Shown: in pieces, positions 25,307 to 33,576 of the stretch
Layout of the letters: every line of letters begins with the position of its first letter
Position numbering within the stretch: position 1 is the first letter of the stretch
Origin: Njordibacter sp905182035
GTDB taxonomy: Bacteria; Pseudomonadota; Gammaproteobacteria; Pseudomonadales; Balneatricaceae
NCBI RefSeq assembly: GCF_047730075.1
Contig: NZ_CP159831.1
Location: forward strand, 2,294,001 to 2,358,000
Length of the DNA stretch: 64,000 bases
Direction: 5' to 3'
The notes under the pieces: model-generated
What the model saw: the letters and a program-made list of their open reading frames with translations, nothing else
The model's database searches: none
Told to the model about the DNA's origin: nothing
Translations under genes and position numbers: made by a program

Positions 25307-26752
25307 TTAACTATTACGGTCAACAGAAAATGGGGGGTCTAGGTCGCGCATTTTGCCTATCGCATCAAAATAAGGCGCGAACGGTGGCCGTTTAATGTAA
25401 TTACCTGCCCCGCGTTCAACATTGAGCTTGCCGTTGCAATACACAAGCTTACCCTGACTAATAGTGTGAGAAGGTATGCCAGTAACTTCCATACCTTCAA
25501 AAATGTTATAATCCACATTTTGATGGTGAGTTTTGGCTGAAATTGTTTTTTTGCCTTTAGGATCCCACACAACTATGTCGGCGTCAGAACCCTCAGCAAT
25601 AGCACCCTTACGTGGGTACATGTTGAAAATTTGCGCTGCATTGGTGGAAGTTACTTTGACAAATTCATTCATGGTTAAACGCCCAGTATTAACCCCAGCG
25701 TTCCACAACACCTCCATACGGTTTTCCACCCCACCTGTGCCGTTAGGGATTTTAGTGAAATCATCTTTACCCGCCGCTTTTTGATCTGCACAGAAGCAGC
25801 AATGATCTGTGGCAGTGGTTTGCAAGTTACCCGACTGCAGTCCTTTCCATAGGGCATCTTGGGCTTTCTTAGGCCTAAAAGGAGGGCTCATGACATGGGC
25901 AGCAGCCACATCAAAATCTTTATTTTTGTATACCGAATCATCGATCAAAAGGTGGCCAGCTAATACTTCACCAAACACTCGTTGACCTTCATTTCGTGCT
26001 CGAGTGACCGAATCTAGGGCCTCTTCTGTGGATACATGCACTAGATAAACAGGGGTCTTTAAGGCTTGGGCAATACGGATTGCTCTATTAGCCGCCTCTC
26101 CCTCTACTTCTGGAGGCCGCGATTGTGGATGACCTTCTGGGCCAGTGATGCCCATAGCCAACAGCTTTTTCTGCAACTGGTACACAAGCTCTCCGTTTTC
26201 AGCATGTACAGTAGGCAAGGCTCCCAATTCCCAAGCTTTGCTAAAGCTGTTCACTAAAATCTCATCATCAGCCATGATGGCGCCTTTGTAGGCCATGAAA
26301 TGCTTAAAGCTATTAACACCATGCTCTTTTACTAAGGTCTCCATGTCTTGCGCAACACTTTCGTCCCACCAAGTTACAGCCACATGAAAAGCATAATCAG
26401 ACACCGACTTTTCGGCCCATTCGCGCCATTGGTGAAACGCTGACATGAGCGAAGTCCCTGGGGCTGGGATAACAAAATCGATAATGCAGGTTGTGCCACC
26501 GGCAAGTCCAGCAGCAGTGCCTGAGTAAAAATCTTCACTAGCCACAGTCCCCATAAACGGCAGTTGCATGTGGGTGTGTGGGTCAATGCCACCTGGCATC
26601 ACATATTGGCCCACTGCATCGATAACCTCGGTACCACTTGGAACGTTTAGATCTGCACCCACTTTGGCTATCTTGCCATCAACACAGTACACATCAGCAG
26701 CAAAGCTTTGGTCAGCAGTGACAACTGTGCCACCTTTTATAAGTAAAGACAT
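25307..26752 (-). CDS. hydA: Dihydropyrimidinase / D-hydantoinase
   Basis: 481 residues, the usual length of the cyclic-amidase family. The binuclear metal site shows as H59-T-H61 in GGIDPHTHMQLP, the carboxylated lysine K150 in SFKHFMAYKGAI, and later histidines in VHAENGELV and YLVHVSTEEAL. ATDHCCFCADQK carries the last metal aspartate. It opens dihydrouracil and dihydrothymine to the N-carbamoyl-beta-amino acids, the middle step of the pathway. AAGGAG seven bases before the ATG sets the start. Two RutR-like boxes lie 136 and 159 bases upstream. Confidence 0.93.
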   Translation of the reverse strand: MSLLIKGGTVVTADQSFAADVYCVDGKIAKVGADLNVPSGTEVIDAVGQYVMPGGIDPHTHMQLPFMGTVASEDFYSGTAAGLAGGTTCIIDFVIPAPGTSLMSAFHQWREWAEKSVSDYAFHVAVTWWDESVAQDMETLVKEHGVNSFKHFMAYKGAIMADDEILVNSFSKAWELGALPTVHAENGELVYQLQKKLLAMGITGPEGHPQSRPPEVEGEAANRAIRIAQALKTPVYLVHVSTEEALDSVTRARNEGQRVFGEVLAGHLLIDDSVYKNKDFDVAAAHVMSPPFRPKKAQDALWKGLQSGNLQTTATDHCCFCADQKAAGKDDFTKIPNGTGGVENRMEVLWNAGVNTGRLTMNEFVKVTSTNAAQIFNMYPRKGAIAEGSDADIVVWDPKGKKTISAKTHHQNVDYNIFEGMEVTGIPSHTISQGKLVYCNGKLNVERGAGNYIKRPPFAPYFDAIGKMRDLDPPFSVDRNS

Positions 26753-26887
26753 AGTGAAGCTCCTTAATCTTTAACGTTAGTGTTGGCCATTAAATGGACT
26801 CTTTACTAAGTTAGATTTTTTATTGTTTAAGCGATGCCCACTAAAAAACAGTTGTGGCAGCGACTTTTGATTCATTTTTAACATTAT

Positions 26888-26903
26888 TTTACCAAATGAT
26901 CAA
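26888..26903. promoter_or_regulatory. RutR-like operator, distal box ahead of the dihydropyrimidinase gene
   Basis: TTTACCAAATGATCAA differs at two of fourteen fixed positions from the known RutR consensus TTGACCAnnTGGTCAA. It lies 23 bases from a second such box, so two dimers could bind on nearly the same face of the helix. Confidence 0.55.
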
Positions 26904-26910
26904 ACATTAA

Positions 26911-26926
26911 TTGACCCTTTGGTAAA
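26911..26926. promoter_or_regulatory. RutR-like operator, second box ahead of the dihydropyrimidinase gene
   Basis: TTGACCCTTTGGTAAA differs at two of fourteen fixed positions from the RutR consensus. Together with the neighbouring box it is the only conserved-looking element in the 257 bases between the ABC transporter and the dihydropyrimidinase gene. Confidence 0.55.
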
Positions 26927-27009
26927 CTTTAATTAACAATTCAATATCTGGAGGCCATTATAGTAATCTCTATAATAGCCCCCACAGGTTTTCAAATTAA
27001 ACTAACCGC

Positions 27010-28002
27010 TTAAAAAGCTGCATCCCAAACTTTGTGAGTCCAAGCACCTTTTGGTGCAGAAGAGATCACAGGGTCAGAACCACCGTTCATTAAGGTCTCT
27101 ACAGTGCGCTGATAGTCAGCTACAGATAACTTACCACCATTAGCGGTGAGTTTATTAACCTCGGCCATCATGCGACGCTGGTGCTCTTCTGTTTGCGCGC
27201 CTGTCTCATCGTTTTCTAACACGATATCAGCAGCGGCATCAGGATTAGCTCTAGCCCACTCCCAGCCTTTCATCGAGGCGCGAACAAAACGAGCCATTTT
27301 ATCGACGAAGGCAGCGTCAGCTAAGTTCTCCTCAAGCACATACAAACCATCTTCTAAGGTAGCTACACCTTGGGTTTCATACTTGAAGTTTATTAGTTCA
27401 TCCGCATCCAACCCGGCATCAATGATTTGCCAATACTCGTTATAGGTCATAGTCGACACACATTCCGCTTGTTTTTGCAAAATGGGATCGACGTTAAACC
27501 CTTGCCTTAATACGCTAACTCCGCCGTCACTGCCGTCGGTAGCCAACCCTAACTTACCCATCCAGCTTAAGAATGGGTACTCGTTACCATAAAACCAAAC
27601 ACCTAATGTTTTATCTTTTAGGTCAGCTGGCGAGCTGATACCACTGTCTTTGCGACAGGTGAGCATCATGCCTGAGCTTTTAAACGGCTGAGCAATATTC
27701 ACCACTGCTAAACCCTTCTCCCGAGCGGCTAGAGCTGAAGGCATCCAGTCGATCACTACATCTGCACCACCACCAGCAATCACCTGCTGAGGCGCCACAT
27801 CTGGGCCACCTGGCTTAATAGTTACATTAAGGTCTTCTGCACCATAAAAGCCTTTATCTTGGGCTACAAAGTAGCCAGCGAACTGAGCTTGGGTAACCCA
27901 CTTAAGCTGCAGTGTCACATCATCTGCAGCATGCAGTAAGCTGCTTGACGCAGCGAGGGTTAGTCCAGCTATTAAACTGCTTATTTTATACTTATTTTTC
28001 AT
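27010..28002 (-). CDS. ABC transporter substrate-binding protein, NMT1/THI5-like
   Basis: 330 residues with a signal peptide cut near LLHAA-DDV and the NMT1/THI5-like periplasmic fold: LQLKWVTQAQFAGYFVAQDK, then VIAGGGADVVIDWMPSALAA and GVWFYGNEYPFLSWMG. Relatives bind pyrimidine-like or thiamine-precursor molecules, riboflavin, taurine or nitriles. Placed with the dihydropyrimidinase and dehydrogenase genes, it most likely brings uracil, thymine or a related nucleobase to the importer. GGAGG precedes the ATG. It ends 257 bases before the dihydropyrimidinase gene, and the two RutR boxes lie in that gap. Confidence 0.87.
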   Translation of the reverse strand: MKNKYKISSLIAGLTLAASSSLLHAADDVTLQLKWVTQAQFAGYFVAQDKGFYGAEDLNVTIKPGGPDVAPQQVIAGGGADVVIDWMPSALAAREKGLAVVNIAQPFKSSGMMLTCRKDSGISSPADLKDKTLGVWFYGNEYPFLSWMGKLGLATDGSDGGVSVLRQGFNVDPILQKQAECVSTMTYNEYWQIIDAGLDADELINFKYETQGVATLEDGLYVLEENLADAAFVDKMARFVRASMKGWEWARANPDAAADIVLENDETGAQTEEHQRRMMAEVNKLTANGGKLSVADYQRTVETLMNGGSDPVISSAPKGAWTHKVWDAAF

Positions 28003-28085
28003 TACTCAACCTCCAACGGTTTATAAACTTTACTCCAAAAGAGCATATTTAGTCATTGACCTACTTGATAAAAACTACTTTTTAA

Positions 28086-29249
28086 TTAGTGGTGGGCCTT
28101 CCTAAAAGAGGCGTGCCAAAAGGTGATCCGTCTTTCTAACAAGGCAAGAACGCCATAAAATGTTGACCCGGCCAGGGCAGCAACAGCTATGGTTGCCCAT
28201 ACCATTTCAATATTCATGCGCCCCACTTCGATAGATATACGGAAGCCCATACCAACAATAGGGGTGCCGAAAAACTCAGCCACAATGGCGCCAATTAAGG
28301 CTAGGGTTGAGTTTATTTTTAATGCGTTAAAAACAAATGGAAGCGCATTAGGTAACCGCAGCTTAAAGAAGCTTTGCCAATAAGTAGCGCCATAAGATCG
28401 CAGTAAATCTTTTTCCATGGCATCTGACTGACCCAGCCCCGCGATAGTGTTCACCAGCATGGGGAAAAAGGTCATGATGACCACAACCGCCACTTTAGAT
28501 TGCCAATCAAAGCCAAACCACATCACCATGATGGGTGCGATACCCACTATGGGAATAGCACTAACCAGGTTCCCCACAGGAAGTAAACCACGTCGTAAAA
28601 ACGGTATTTTATCGGCCACAACAGCAACGCTAAAGCCAACAAAATTACCCAATAAAAAGCCGGGAATAACTGCTTTAATTATTGTTTGATTAAAGTCTGC
28701 AGCCAATGTGGGTATTGATGAAGCAATAGCTTCTCCTACTAGACTAGGAGCAGGCAACAGCACATGAGGAATAGCAAAGCCTATTGTTGCAAGCTCCCAT
28801 AAACTTATGAGCCATGCGCCTAATAGCGCCGGAATCATCAAGTTAATCAGGCCTTGCACCTTGCTATCAAAGAGCCTGATAGCCGTTAAAAATTTCATGC
28901 TAGCCCATACACAAAGGCCTATTGCAATGACCAATAGCCAGAAGCCTAACTGTGTTTGCCCGGCCAGATCAGTGTGCTTAACAATACTTGTGACTTGCCA
29001 TAGGGCTAACAGCGTTAATGCTGTGACCAATAAGGCCCGGGGTAATAATTGATTCACAACGACAACCCCTGCCAAGGCGCACAATGTTACTGTGACCGAC
29101 AAGGTTATCCAATCTGCTTGCTGCCAAGCATTCACATTTGCCACTTCAGCGGAAGTAGTTGCCCACGGTAACAATAATGCCAACACTATGAGCACCAGTG
29201 CTAAGACGCTGGCGGAACCAAAACGATGCAAAATCGAACTAGAGTTCAT
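28086..29249 (-). CDS. ABC transporter permease with N-terminal membrane extension
   Basis: 387 residues. The last 250 form a standard SsuC/TauC-type BPD permease with the EAA loop EKDLLRSYGATYWQSFFKLR-like segment near residue 300. The first 130 residues add four hydrophobic helices not found in the basic permease (SASVLALVLIVLALLLPWAT and following). The gene overlaps the other permease by 11 bases, and both should assemble with the ATPase at 30134 into one importer. The extension may modulate assembly, but nothing more can be said. Confidence 0.88.
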   Translation of the reverse strand: MNSSSILHRFGSASVLALVLIVLALLLPWATTSAEVANVNAWQQADWITLSVTVTLCALAGVVVVNQLLPRALLVTALTLLALWQVTSIVKHTDLAGQTQLGFWLLVIAIGLCVWASMKFLTAIRLFDSKVQGLINLMIPALLGAWLISLWELATIGFAIPHVLLPAPSLVGEAIASSIPTLAADFNQTIIKAVIPGFLLGNFVGFSVAVVADKIPFLRRGLLPVGNLVSAIPIVGIAPIMVMWFGFDWQSKVAVVVIMTFFPMLVNTIAGLGQSDAMEKDLLRSYGATYWQSFFKLRLPNALPFVFNALKINSTLALIGAIVAEFFGTPIVGMGFRISIEVGRMNIEMVWATIAVAALAGSTFYGVLALLERRITFWHASFRKAHH

Positions 29250-30144
29250 TACTAATCTCCTGCCCGCCGGCTAGTCGGTAGCATACTCTGCGTTCAATCA
29301 AGCCGAGTATAGAGACCAGACTGGCAGACATTACTGCAGCTGCAATCAGTGACGCCCATATGAGATTAGTTTGTCCATAATAAGAACCAGACAGTAAACG
29401 CGCTCCTAAACCAGCCTGTCCACCCGTTGGTAATTCGGCCACTATAGCCCCCACTAAACTTAAGGCAATGGCAACTTTAAGGCTGGCGAACAAGAATGGC
29501 ACTGCAGATGGCAGCCGTAAGCGCCAAAACACCTGCCATTTACTGGCACTGTAAGTGTTGAGTAAATCCACTAGCATAGGTTGTGGTGAACGCAGGCCTT
29601 TTACCATACCCACAGCTACAGGAAAGAAGCATAAATACATTGATATCAACGCCTTGGGTAGCAACCCACTAATGCCCATAGCCCCAAAAACCACAATAAC
29701 CATGGGCGCTAGGGCCAGTATGGGTATGGTTTGAGAGGTAATAATCCAGGGCATTAGACTTTTATCCAAGGTTTCAACGTAGACAATGCCAACAGCTAAA
29801 CTAATGCCCAAACCAGCACCTAATGCAAACCCCAGCAGGGTAGACGACAAGGTAATACCAGCGTGGTATATCAAGCTTCGTTTCGAGGTAACATTTTTGT
29901 CAATGATGGTGGTTTTTAATTCCAATAGAATTTGGTGAGGCGACGGCAACACAGCACGCTTCATGTTCCAGCTATCCGTGGCTAGTTGGCTGAAACTCCA
30001 GTCTATGCCCTTCTTTTCATAACGGTCGATAATCTGTGGGCTATTAAGGTTTATAGCGCCTACATACCAAATCATGATAATGGCTAAGATCACCGTGAGC
30101 ACTGGCATAGTGGAGGTGGGCTTACGCCGTATGCTAGTCGTCAT
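29239..30144 (-). CDS. ABC transporter permease
   Basis: 301 residues, a BPD-type permease with about six membrane helices and an EAA-like loop LLNTYSASKWQVFWRLRLPS near residue 200. It overlaps the ATPase gene by 11 bases and the second permease gene by 11 bases, so the three are translationally coupled. It is the plain-length partner of the extended permease, forming a heterodimeric channel for the nucleobase-type importer. The residues after the first helix (RYEKKGIDWSFSQLATDSWN) are typical of periplasmic loops of this group. Confidence 0.88.
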   Translation of the reverse strand: MTTSIRRKPTSTMPVLTVILAIIMIWYVGAINLNSPQIIDRYEKKGIDWSFSQLATDSWNMKRAVLPSPHQILLELKTTIIDKNVTSKRSLIYHAGITLSSTLLGFALGAGLGISLAVGIVYVETLDKSLMPWIITSQTIPILALAPMVIVVFGAMGISGLLPKALISMYLCFFPVAVGMVKGLRSPQPMLVDLLNTYSASKWQVFWRLRLPSAVPFLFASLKVAIALSLVGAIVAELPTGGQAGLGARLLSGSYYGQTNLIWASLIAAAVMSASLVSILGLIERRVCYRLAGGQEISNEL

Positions 30145-30940
30145 AACTATGCCCTGCCGCTAATCCAGCGCGCACCCGCTGGGCAATGGCTAAAAATTCA
30201 GGAGACTCTCGAATGTCCAAGGTTCTATCAGGAGGTAAATTACAATCTATGATGTCGATGATACGCCCAGGTCTGGGAGACATCACTACAATACGACTGG
30301 ATAGAAATACAGCTTCAGGTATAGAGTGGGTCACAAATACTACGGTCTTTTTAGTTTGTTGCCATAAGCGCAGTAACTGGTCGTTTAGATGGTCTCGGGT
30401 AATCTCATCGAGAGCCCCAAAGGGCTCATCCATAAACAACAACTGAGGCTCCACACTAAGCGCACGTGCAATAGAAACTCGCTGCTGCATGCCTCCAGAA
30501 AGCTGCCAAGGGTACTTGGCCTCAAAGCCAGACAAATTAACCAGCTGCAAGTATTCCTGCGCCAATTGCTGCCGCTGATCCTTGCCATAGCCCATAATTT
30601 CTAAAGGCAGTAATACGTTGTCTTCTACAGTACGCCAAGGTAAAAGTGCTGGGGCTTGAAAAACATAACCATAAGCTCTTTGTTTACGCGCCTCAGTAGG
30701 CGACATACCATTTACCAGCACTGATCCACTGGTGGGTGTTTCCAAATCAGCTAACACCCTCATCAAGGTTGTTTTGCCACATCCAGATGGTCCAATAAAG
30801 GAGACAAACTCGCCAGCGTTGATGCTTAGATCCACATTAGACAAAGCTTTAACAACACCGTCTTTTGTGGGGAAGTCCAAATAAACGTCTTTAACCTCGA
30901 CAACAGTATTTGTCGCTGTGCTTGCGCTGGTTAAATTCAA
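30134..30940 (-). CDS. ABC transporter ATP-binding protein
   Basis: 268 residues of the SsuB/TauB/NrtD type. Walker A is GPSGCGKTT (about 52-60), the Q-loop YVFQAPALLPWRT, the signature LSGGMQQRVSIARAL, Walker B LLFMDEPFGALD and the H-loop VTHSIPEAVFL. The start appears to be TTG 30940, preceded by AAGGAG at a spacing of nine. It powers the two permeases encoded just downstream. It lies 44 bases after the nitrilase-type gene and probably shares its RutR-controlled promoter. Confidence 0.92.
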   Translation of the reverse strand: MNLTSASTATNTVVEVKDVYLDFPTKDGVVKALSNVDLSINAGEFVSFIGPSGCGKTTLMRVLADLETPTSGSVLVNGMSPTEARKQRAYGYVFQAPALLPWRTVEDNVLLPLEIMGYGKDQRQQLAQEYLQLVNLSGFEAKYPWQLSGGMQQRVSIARALSVEPQLLFMDEPFGALDEITRDHLNDQLLRLWQQTKKTVVFVTHSIPEAVFLSSRIVVMSPRPGRIIDIIDCNLPPDRTLDIRESPEFLAIAQRVRAGLAAGHSYDD

Positions 30941-30984
30941 TGTAAAAGCTCCTTGTTATTATTAGACTTGAGCCAGATAACTAA

Positions 30985-31851
30985 TTAATTTAAATCAGTC
31001 AGTGGAGTGTAGGTTTCGGGGCGGCGGTCACGAAAGAACTGCCAACCATCGCGTACTTCTCTAACCATAGCCATATCGATATCATGGATCAACAGCTCAT
31101 CTTCTGTTGCGCTTGCTTGAGCTTCTATTTGTCCACGCGGATTTACGAAATAGCTGGAACCATAAAACTCACCAATATTCCATGGTGCTTCAGTTCCTAC
31201 ACGGTTAATAGCAGCAATGTAAACACCATTAGCAGCGGCCGATGCAGGCTGCTCAAGTTCCCATAGGTATTTGGACATCCCCGCAACTGTAGCGGAAGGG
31301 TTATAGATAATTTCTGCCCCTTTGAGGGCTAATGCTCGCCAACCCTCTGGAAAATGTCGGTCATAACAAATATAAACACCTACTTTGCCATAGGCTGTTT
31401 CAAACACTGGCCAGTTGGAAGCGCCAGGTTTAAAGAAGAATTTTTCCCAAAATCCACCAACATGAGGAATATGGGTTTTCCGATACTTACCAAGGTAAGT
31501 ACCATCGGCATCGATTACTGCAGCGGTGTTGTAGTAAACCCCAGGCATGGCTTCTTCATAAATTGGTACGATAATAACCATCTGATACTTTTTAGCATAT
31601 TCACACATCAAATTCGTAGTGTGCCCATTAGGAATAGGTTCAGCGGCGCTATACCAGCGTTTATCCTGGCTGGGGCAAAAATAGGGCTGGGTAAACACTT
31701 CTTGAAAACAGAGTATTTGGACTCCCGCCTCACCTGCTTTGTCGATTAGAGGTCTATGGGCCTCCAACATTAGGTCACGAATTTTTTCAGGTGACATGCT
31801 GGTGTCACCCTTAAGACCCATTTGAATTAAACCTGATTTTATTATTGTCAT
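30985..31851 (-). CDS. Nitrilase-superfamily beta-ureidopropionase-like amidohydrolase
   Basis: 288 residues with the nitrilase triad E51 (LCFQEVFTQP), K125 (KYRKTHIPH) and C162 (YICYDRHFPEGW). The sequence around HIPHVGGFWEKFFFKPG is that of the beta-ureidopropionase/N-carbamoyl-putrescine group. It should hydrolyse N-carbamoyl-beta-alanine to beta-alanine, CO2 and ammonia. It heads the operon of the ABC importer and a RutR-like box lies 138 bases upstream. The window thus codes for two unrelated enzymes for the same reaction, the other being the M20-type protein at 21256; they may differ in substrate. Confidence 0.87.
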   Translation of the reverse strand: MTIIKSGLIQMGLKGDTSMSPEKIRDLMLEAHRPLIDKAGEAGVQILCFQEVFTQPYFCPSQDKRWYSAAEPIPNGHTTNLMCEYAKKYQMVIIVPIYEEAMPGVYYNTAAVIDADGTYLGKYRKTHIPHVGGFWEKFFFKPGASNWPVFETAYGKVGVYICYDRHFPEGWRALALKGAEIIYNPSATVAGMSKYLWELEQPASAAANGVYIAAINRVGTEAPWNIGEFYGSSYFVNPRGQIEAQASATEDELLIHDIDMAMVREVRDGWQFFRDRRPETYTPLTDLN

Positions 31852-31988
31852 GTACTTAACCCTTTAAAATTAGGATAGTTGAATAGTGATAAGCATCAAC
31901 TAAGCTCGTATTACTTATAAATTATTACAAGCTAATTACTTTATTATTTTACAGTTGTTGGAGATGCTAAAATACTTTTTAACAAAAC

Positions 31989-32004
31989 TAGACCAATTGG
32001 TCAA
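31989..32004. promoter_or_regulatory. RutR-like operator ahead of the nitrilase/ABC operon
   Basis: TAGACCAATTGGTCAA differs at one of fourteen fixed positions from the RutR consensus and contains the perfect palindrome GACCAATTGGTC. It is the best box in the window and lies in the gap before the nitrilase-type gene. Confidence 0.7.
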
Positions 32005-32062
32005 CTTATTTTTGGCTAATAGGCATAACATTTGACAAGCTCCCAGCGAACTATGATGATCC

Positions 32063-32773
32063 TCAAGCTAGGCCGTTTGCCAAGCGCAGACCGGCCTGCA
32101 ATGTAACTATTGCGCTGTCAAAAACTGGAATACCAACATCATGACTCAGTTCTTCTGACACCCTCGCTCCACGCATATTAGTACACATAATAAGAATGAT
32201 ATCAGGCTTTTTTTGGGCTACGTCTCGAACCATTTGTGCAATTACATCCTCCTCAATAGTAGCAAATTCGCTGCTGATAGTACCCCCATAATGCTGCTCT
32301 GCCAGACAGGTAAAACCCATGGATCTATAATTTTTAATGATACGTTTCTGAACATCAGACGTGTACGGAGTCACCAGCCCAAACGTTTTAGCGTTGTGTG
32401 CACTAAAAAGACGATTCATTTCAAGGGTACAACTCCCTGAGGGGATGCCAGTGGCACTTTCAAGTAAACCGCAAAACTTTGCATCATGCTCCGCGCCAAG
32501 CCAGCTGGCAGATGTACCACCCCAGACAAGACTGTCGACACCCGCATCGCACAGTAGCTTTGCTGCAGCGATTTGTTTCTCCATACTGAACTGAGCATAC
32601 GAATCCTGATTAAGGGTCACGTCAATGACCCTCAGCCGGGAGAAATGCACAGTCGATTCAATATTGGAGAACATGCTCGCCGACAAGGGTTCGAGCACAG
32701 TATTTGACGACGGAATCAAAATACCAATGCGTTTTAAAACGTCGTGACGATATTTAGGGCTTGAATATATCAA
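32063..32773 (-). CDS. Asp/Glu racemase-superfamily protein, arylmalonate decarboxylase/maleate isomerase-like
   Basis: 236 residues. RIGILIPSSNTVLEPLSASM at the N-terminus is typical of the maleate isomerase branch. The first catalytic position, usually a cysteine before TS, is glycine here (VWGGTSASWLG), while the second cysteine is kept in ILIMCTNMRGARV. Arylmalonate decarboxylase has the same Gly/one-Cys arrangement, so decarboxylation or one-sided chemistry is more likely than racemisation. The start seems to be TTG 32773 within TTGA, overlapping the stop of the SDR gene. Substrate unknown. Confidence 0.7.
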   Translation of the reverse strand: MIYSSPKYRHDVLKRIGILIPSSNTVLEPLSASMFSNIESTVHFSRLRVIDVTLNQDSYAQFSMEKQIAAAKLLCDAGVDSLVWGGTSASWLGAEHDAKFCGLLESATGIPSGSCTLEMNRLFSAHNAKTFGLVTPYTSDVQKRIIKNYRSMGFTCLAEQHYGGTISSEFATIEEDVIAQMVRDVAQKKPDIILIMCTNMRGARVSEELSHDVGIPVFDSAIVTLQAGLRLANGLA

Positions 32774-33552
32774 ATTATGGACCGACGTGACGCTATGCCC
32801 CCGTCAACAGTAAAGATAGACCCTGAGGTATAACCAGATCGAAAAGACGACAGGAAAACAATCAGATCTGACACTTCGTGCTTGTGAGCTGGGCGGCCAA
32901 GTGGGTAGTTTGCTTCCAGCTCAGTAAATTTACTAGCATCACCTAAGTCGTTTGCTGCCCGTTTTTTTAGCATATTGTAAATGCGATCAGTATTTACTGG
33001 ACCAGGATTGACACCAACAACGCGAATGTTGTCGTCTAAGCTGTGCCCACCAAGAGCACGGGTAAAAGCCATTAGACTCGCATTACCCGTCGTCCCAGCA
33101 ATGTATTTGGGATCATATACCTCGCCACCATTGCCGATGTTGTTGATAATCACACCGTGGCCAACCTCCTGCATCTTCTTGTAAAACAACCTGCACAAGT
33201 TAATGTACCCCATGACTTTCAGATCCCAGCCTTTGCGCCAAGCTGCCTCATCCACATCCCAAAGAGTCCCACTTGGAATAGCGCCCGCATTATTCACAAG
33301 AATGTCGATGTGACCTACACTTTCCGATAGCGTTTCACAAGCGCCACTGAGAGTTAGATCGGCAAGATGGCAGGTTACGTTAACGCCATGGGCATCCTGA
33401 ATTCGGGTTTGGAGCTCTTCAAGCTTATCAGCACTCCGGGCAGTAATATGTAAATTCACACCTTCAAATGCAAAGACATCCGCCAGATGCTCTCCTATTC
33501 CCATTGAAGCACCAGTGATTAGCGCTGTTTTTCCTGTAAGTTTCAAATCCAT
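32770..33552 (-). CDS. SDR-family oxidoreductase with an atypical active site
   Basis: 260 residues with a complete Rossmann fold: cofactor motif TGASMGIG (13-20), DILVNNAG (83-90) and NPGPVNTDR after strand 6. The catalytic region reads NNIGNGGEVYDPKYIAGTTG: Y150 is present but the lysine four residues on is threonine, and the usual serine position is glycine. This is a known divergent SDR branch whose chemistry is not clear. It lies between the Zn-dehydrogenase and the decarboxylase-like gene and overlaps the latter by four bases. Confidence 0.82.
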   Translation of the reverse strand: MDLKLTGKTALITGASMGIGEHLADVFAFEGVNLHITARSADKLEELQTRIQDAHGVNVTCHLADLTLSGACETLSESVGHIDILVNNAGAIPSGTLWDVDEAAWRKGWDLKVMGYINLCRLFYKKMQEVGHGVIINNIGNGGEVYDPKYIAGTTGNASLMAFTRALGGHSLDDNIRVVGVNPGPVNTDRIYNMLKKRAANDLGDASKFTELEANYPLGRPAHKHEVSDLIVFLSSFRSGYTSGSIFTVDGGIASRRSII

Positions 33553-33576
33553 AATAAAGCCTTTCAGTAGTCCGAT

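Noticed and set aside
28056..28071. A possible RutR half-site TTGACCTACTTGATAA ahead of the NMT1-type binding-protein gene
   Set aside because: Only the left half fits; four mismatches overall, as expected by chance in AT-rich DNA.
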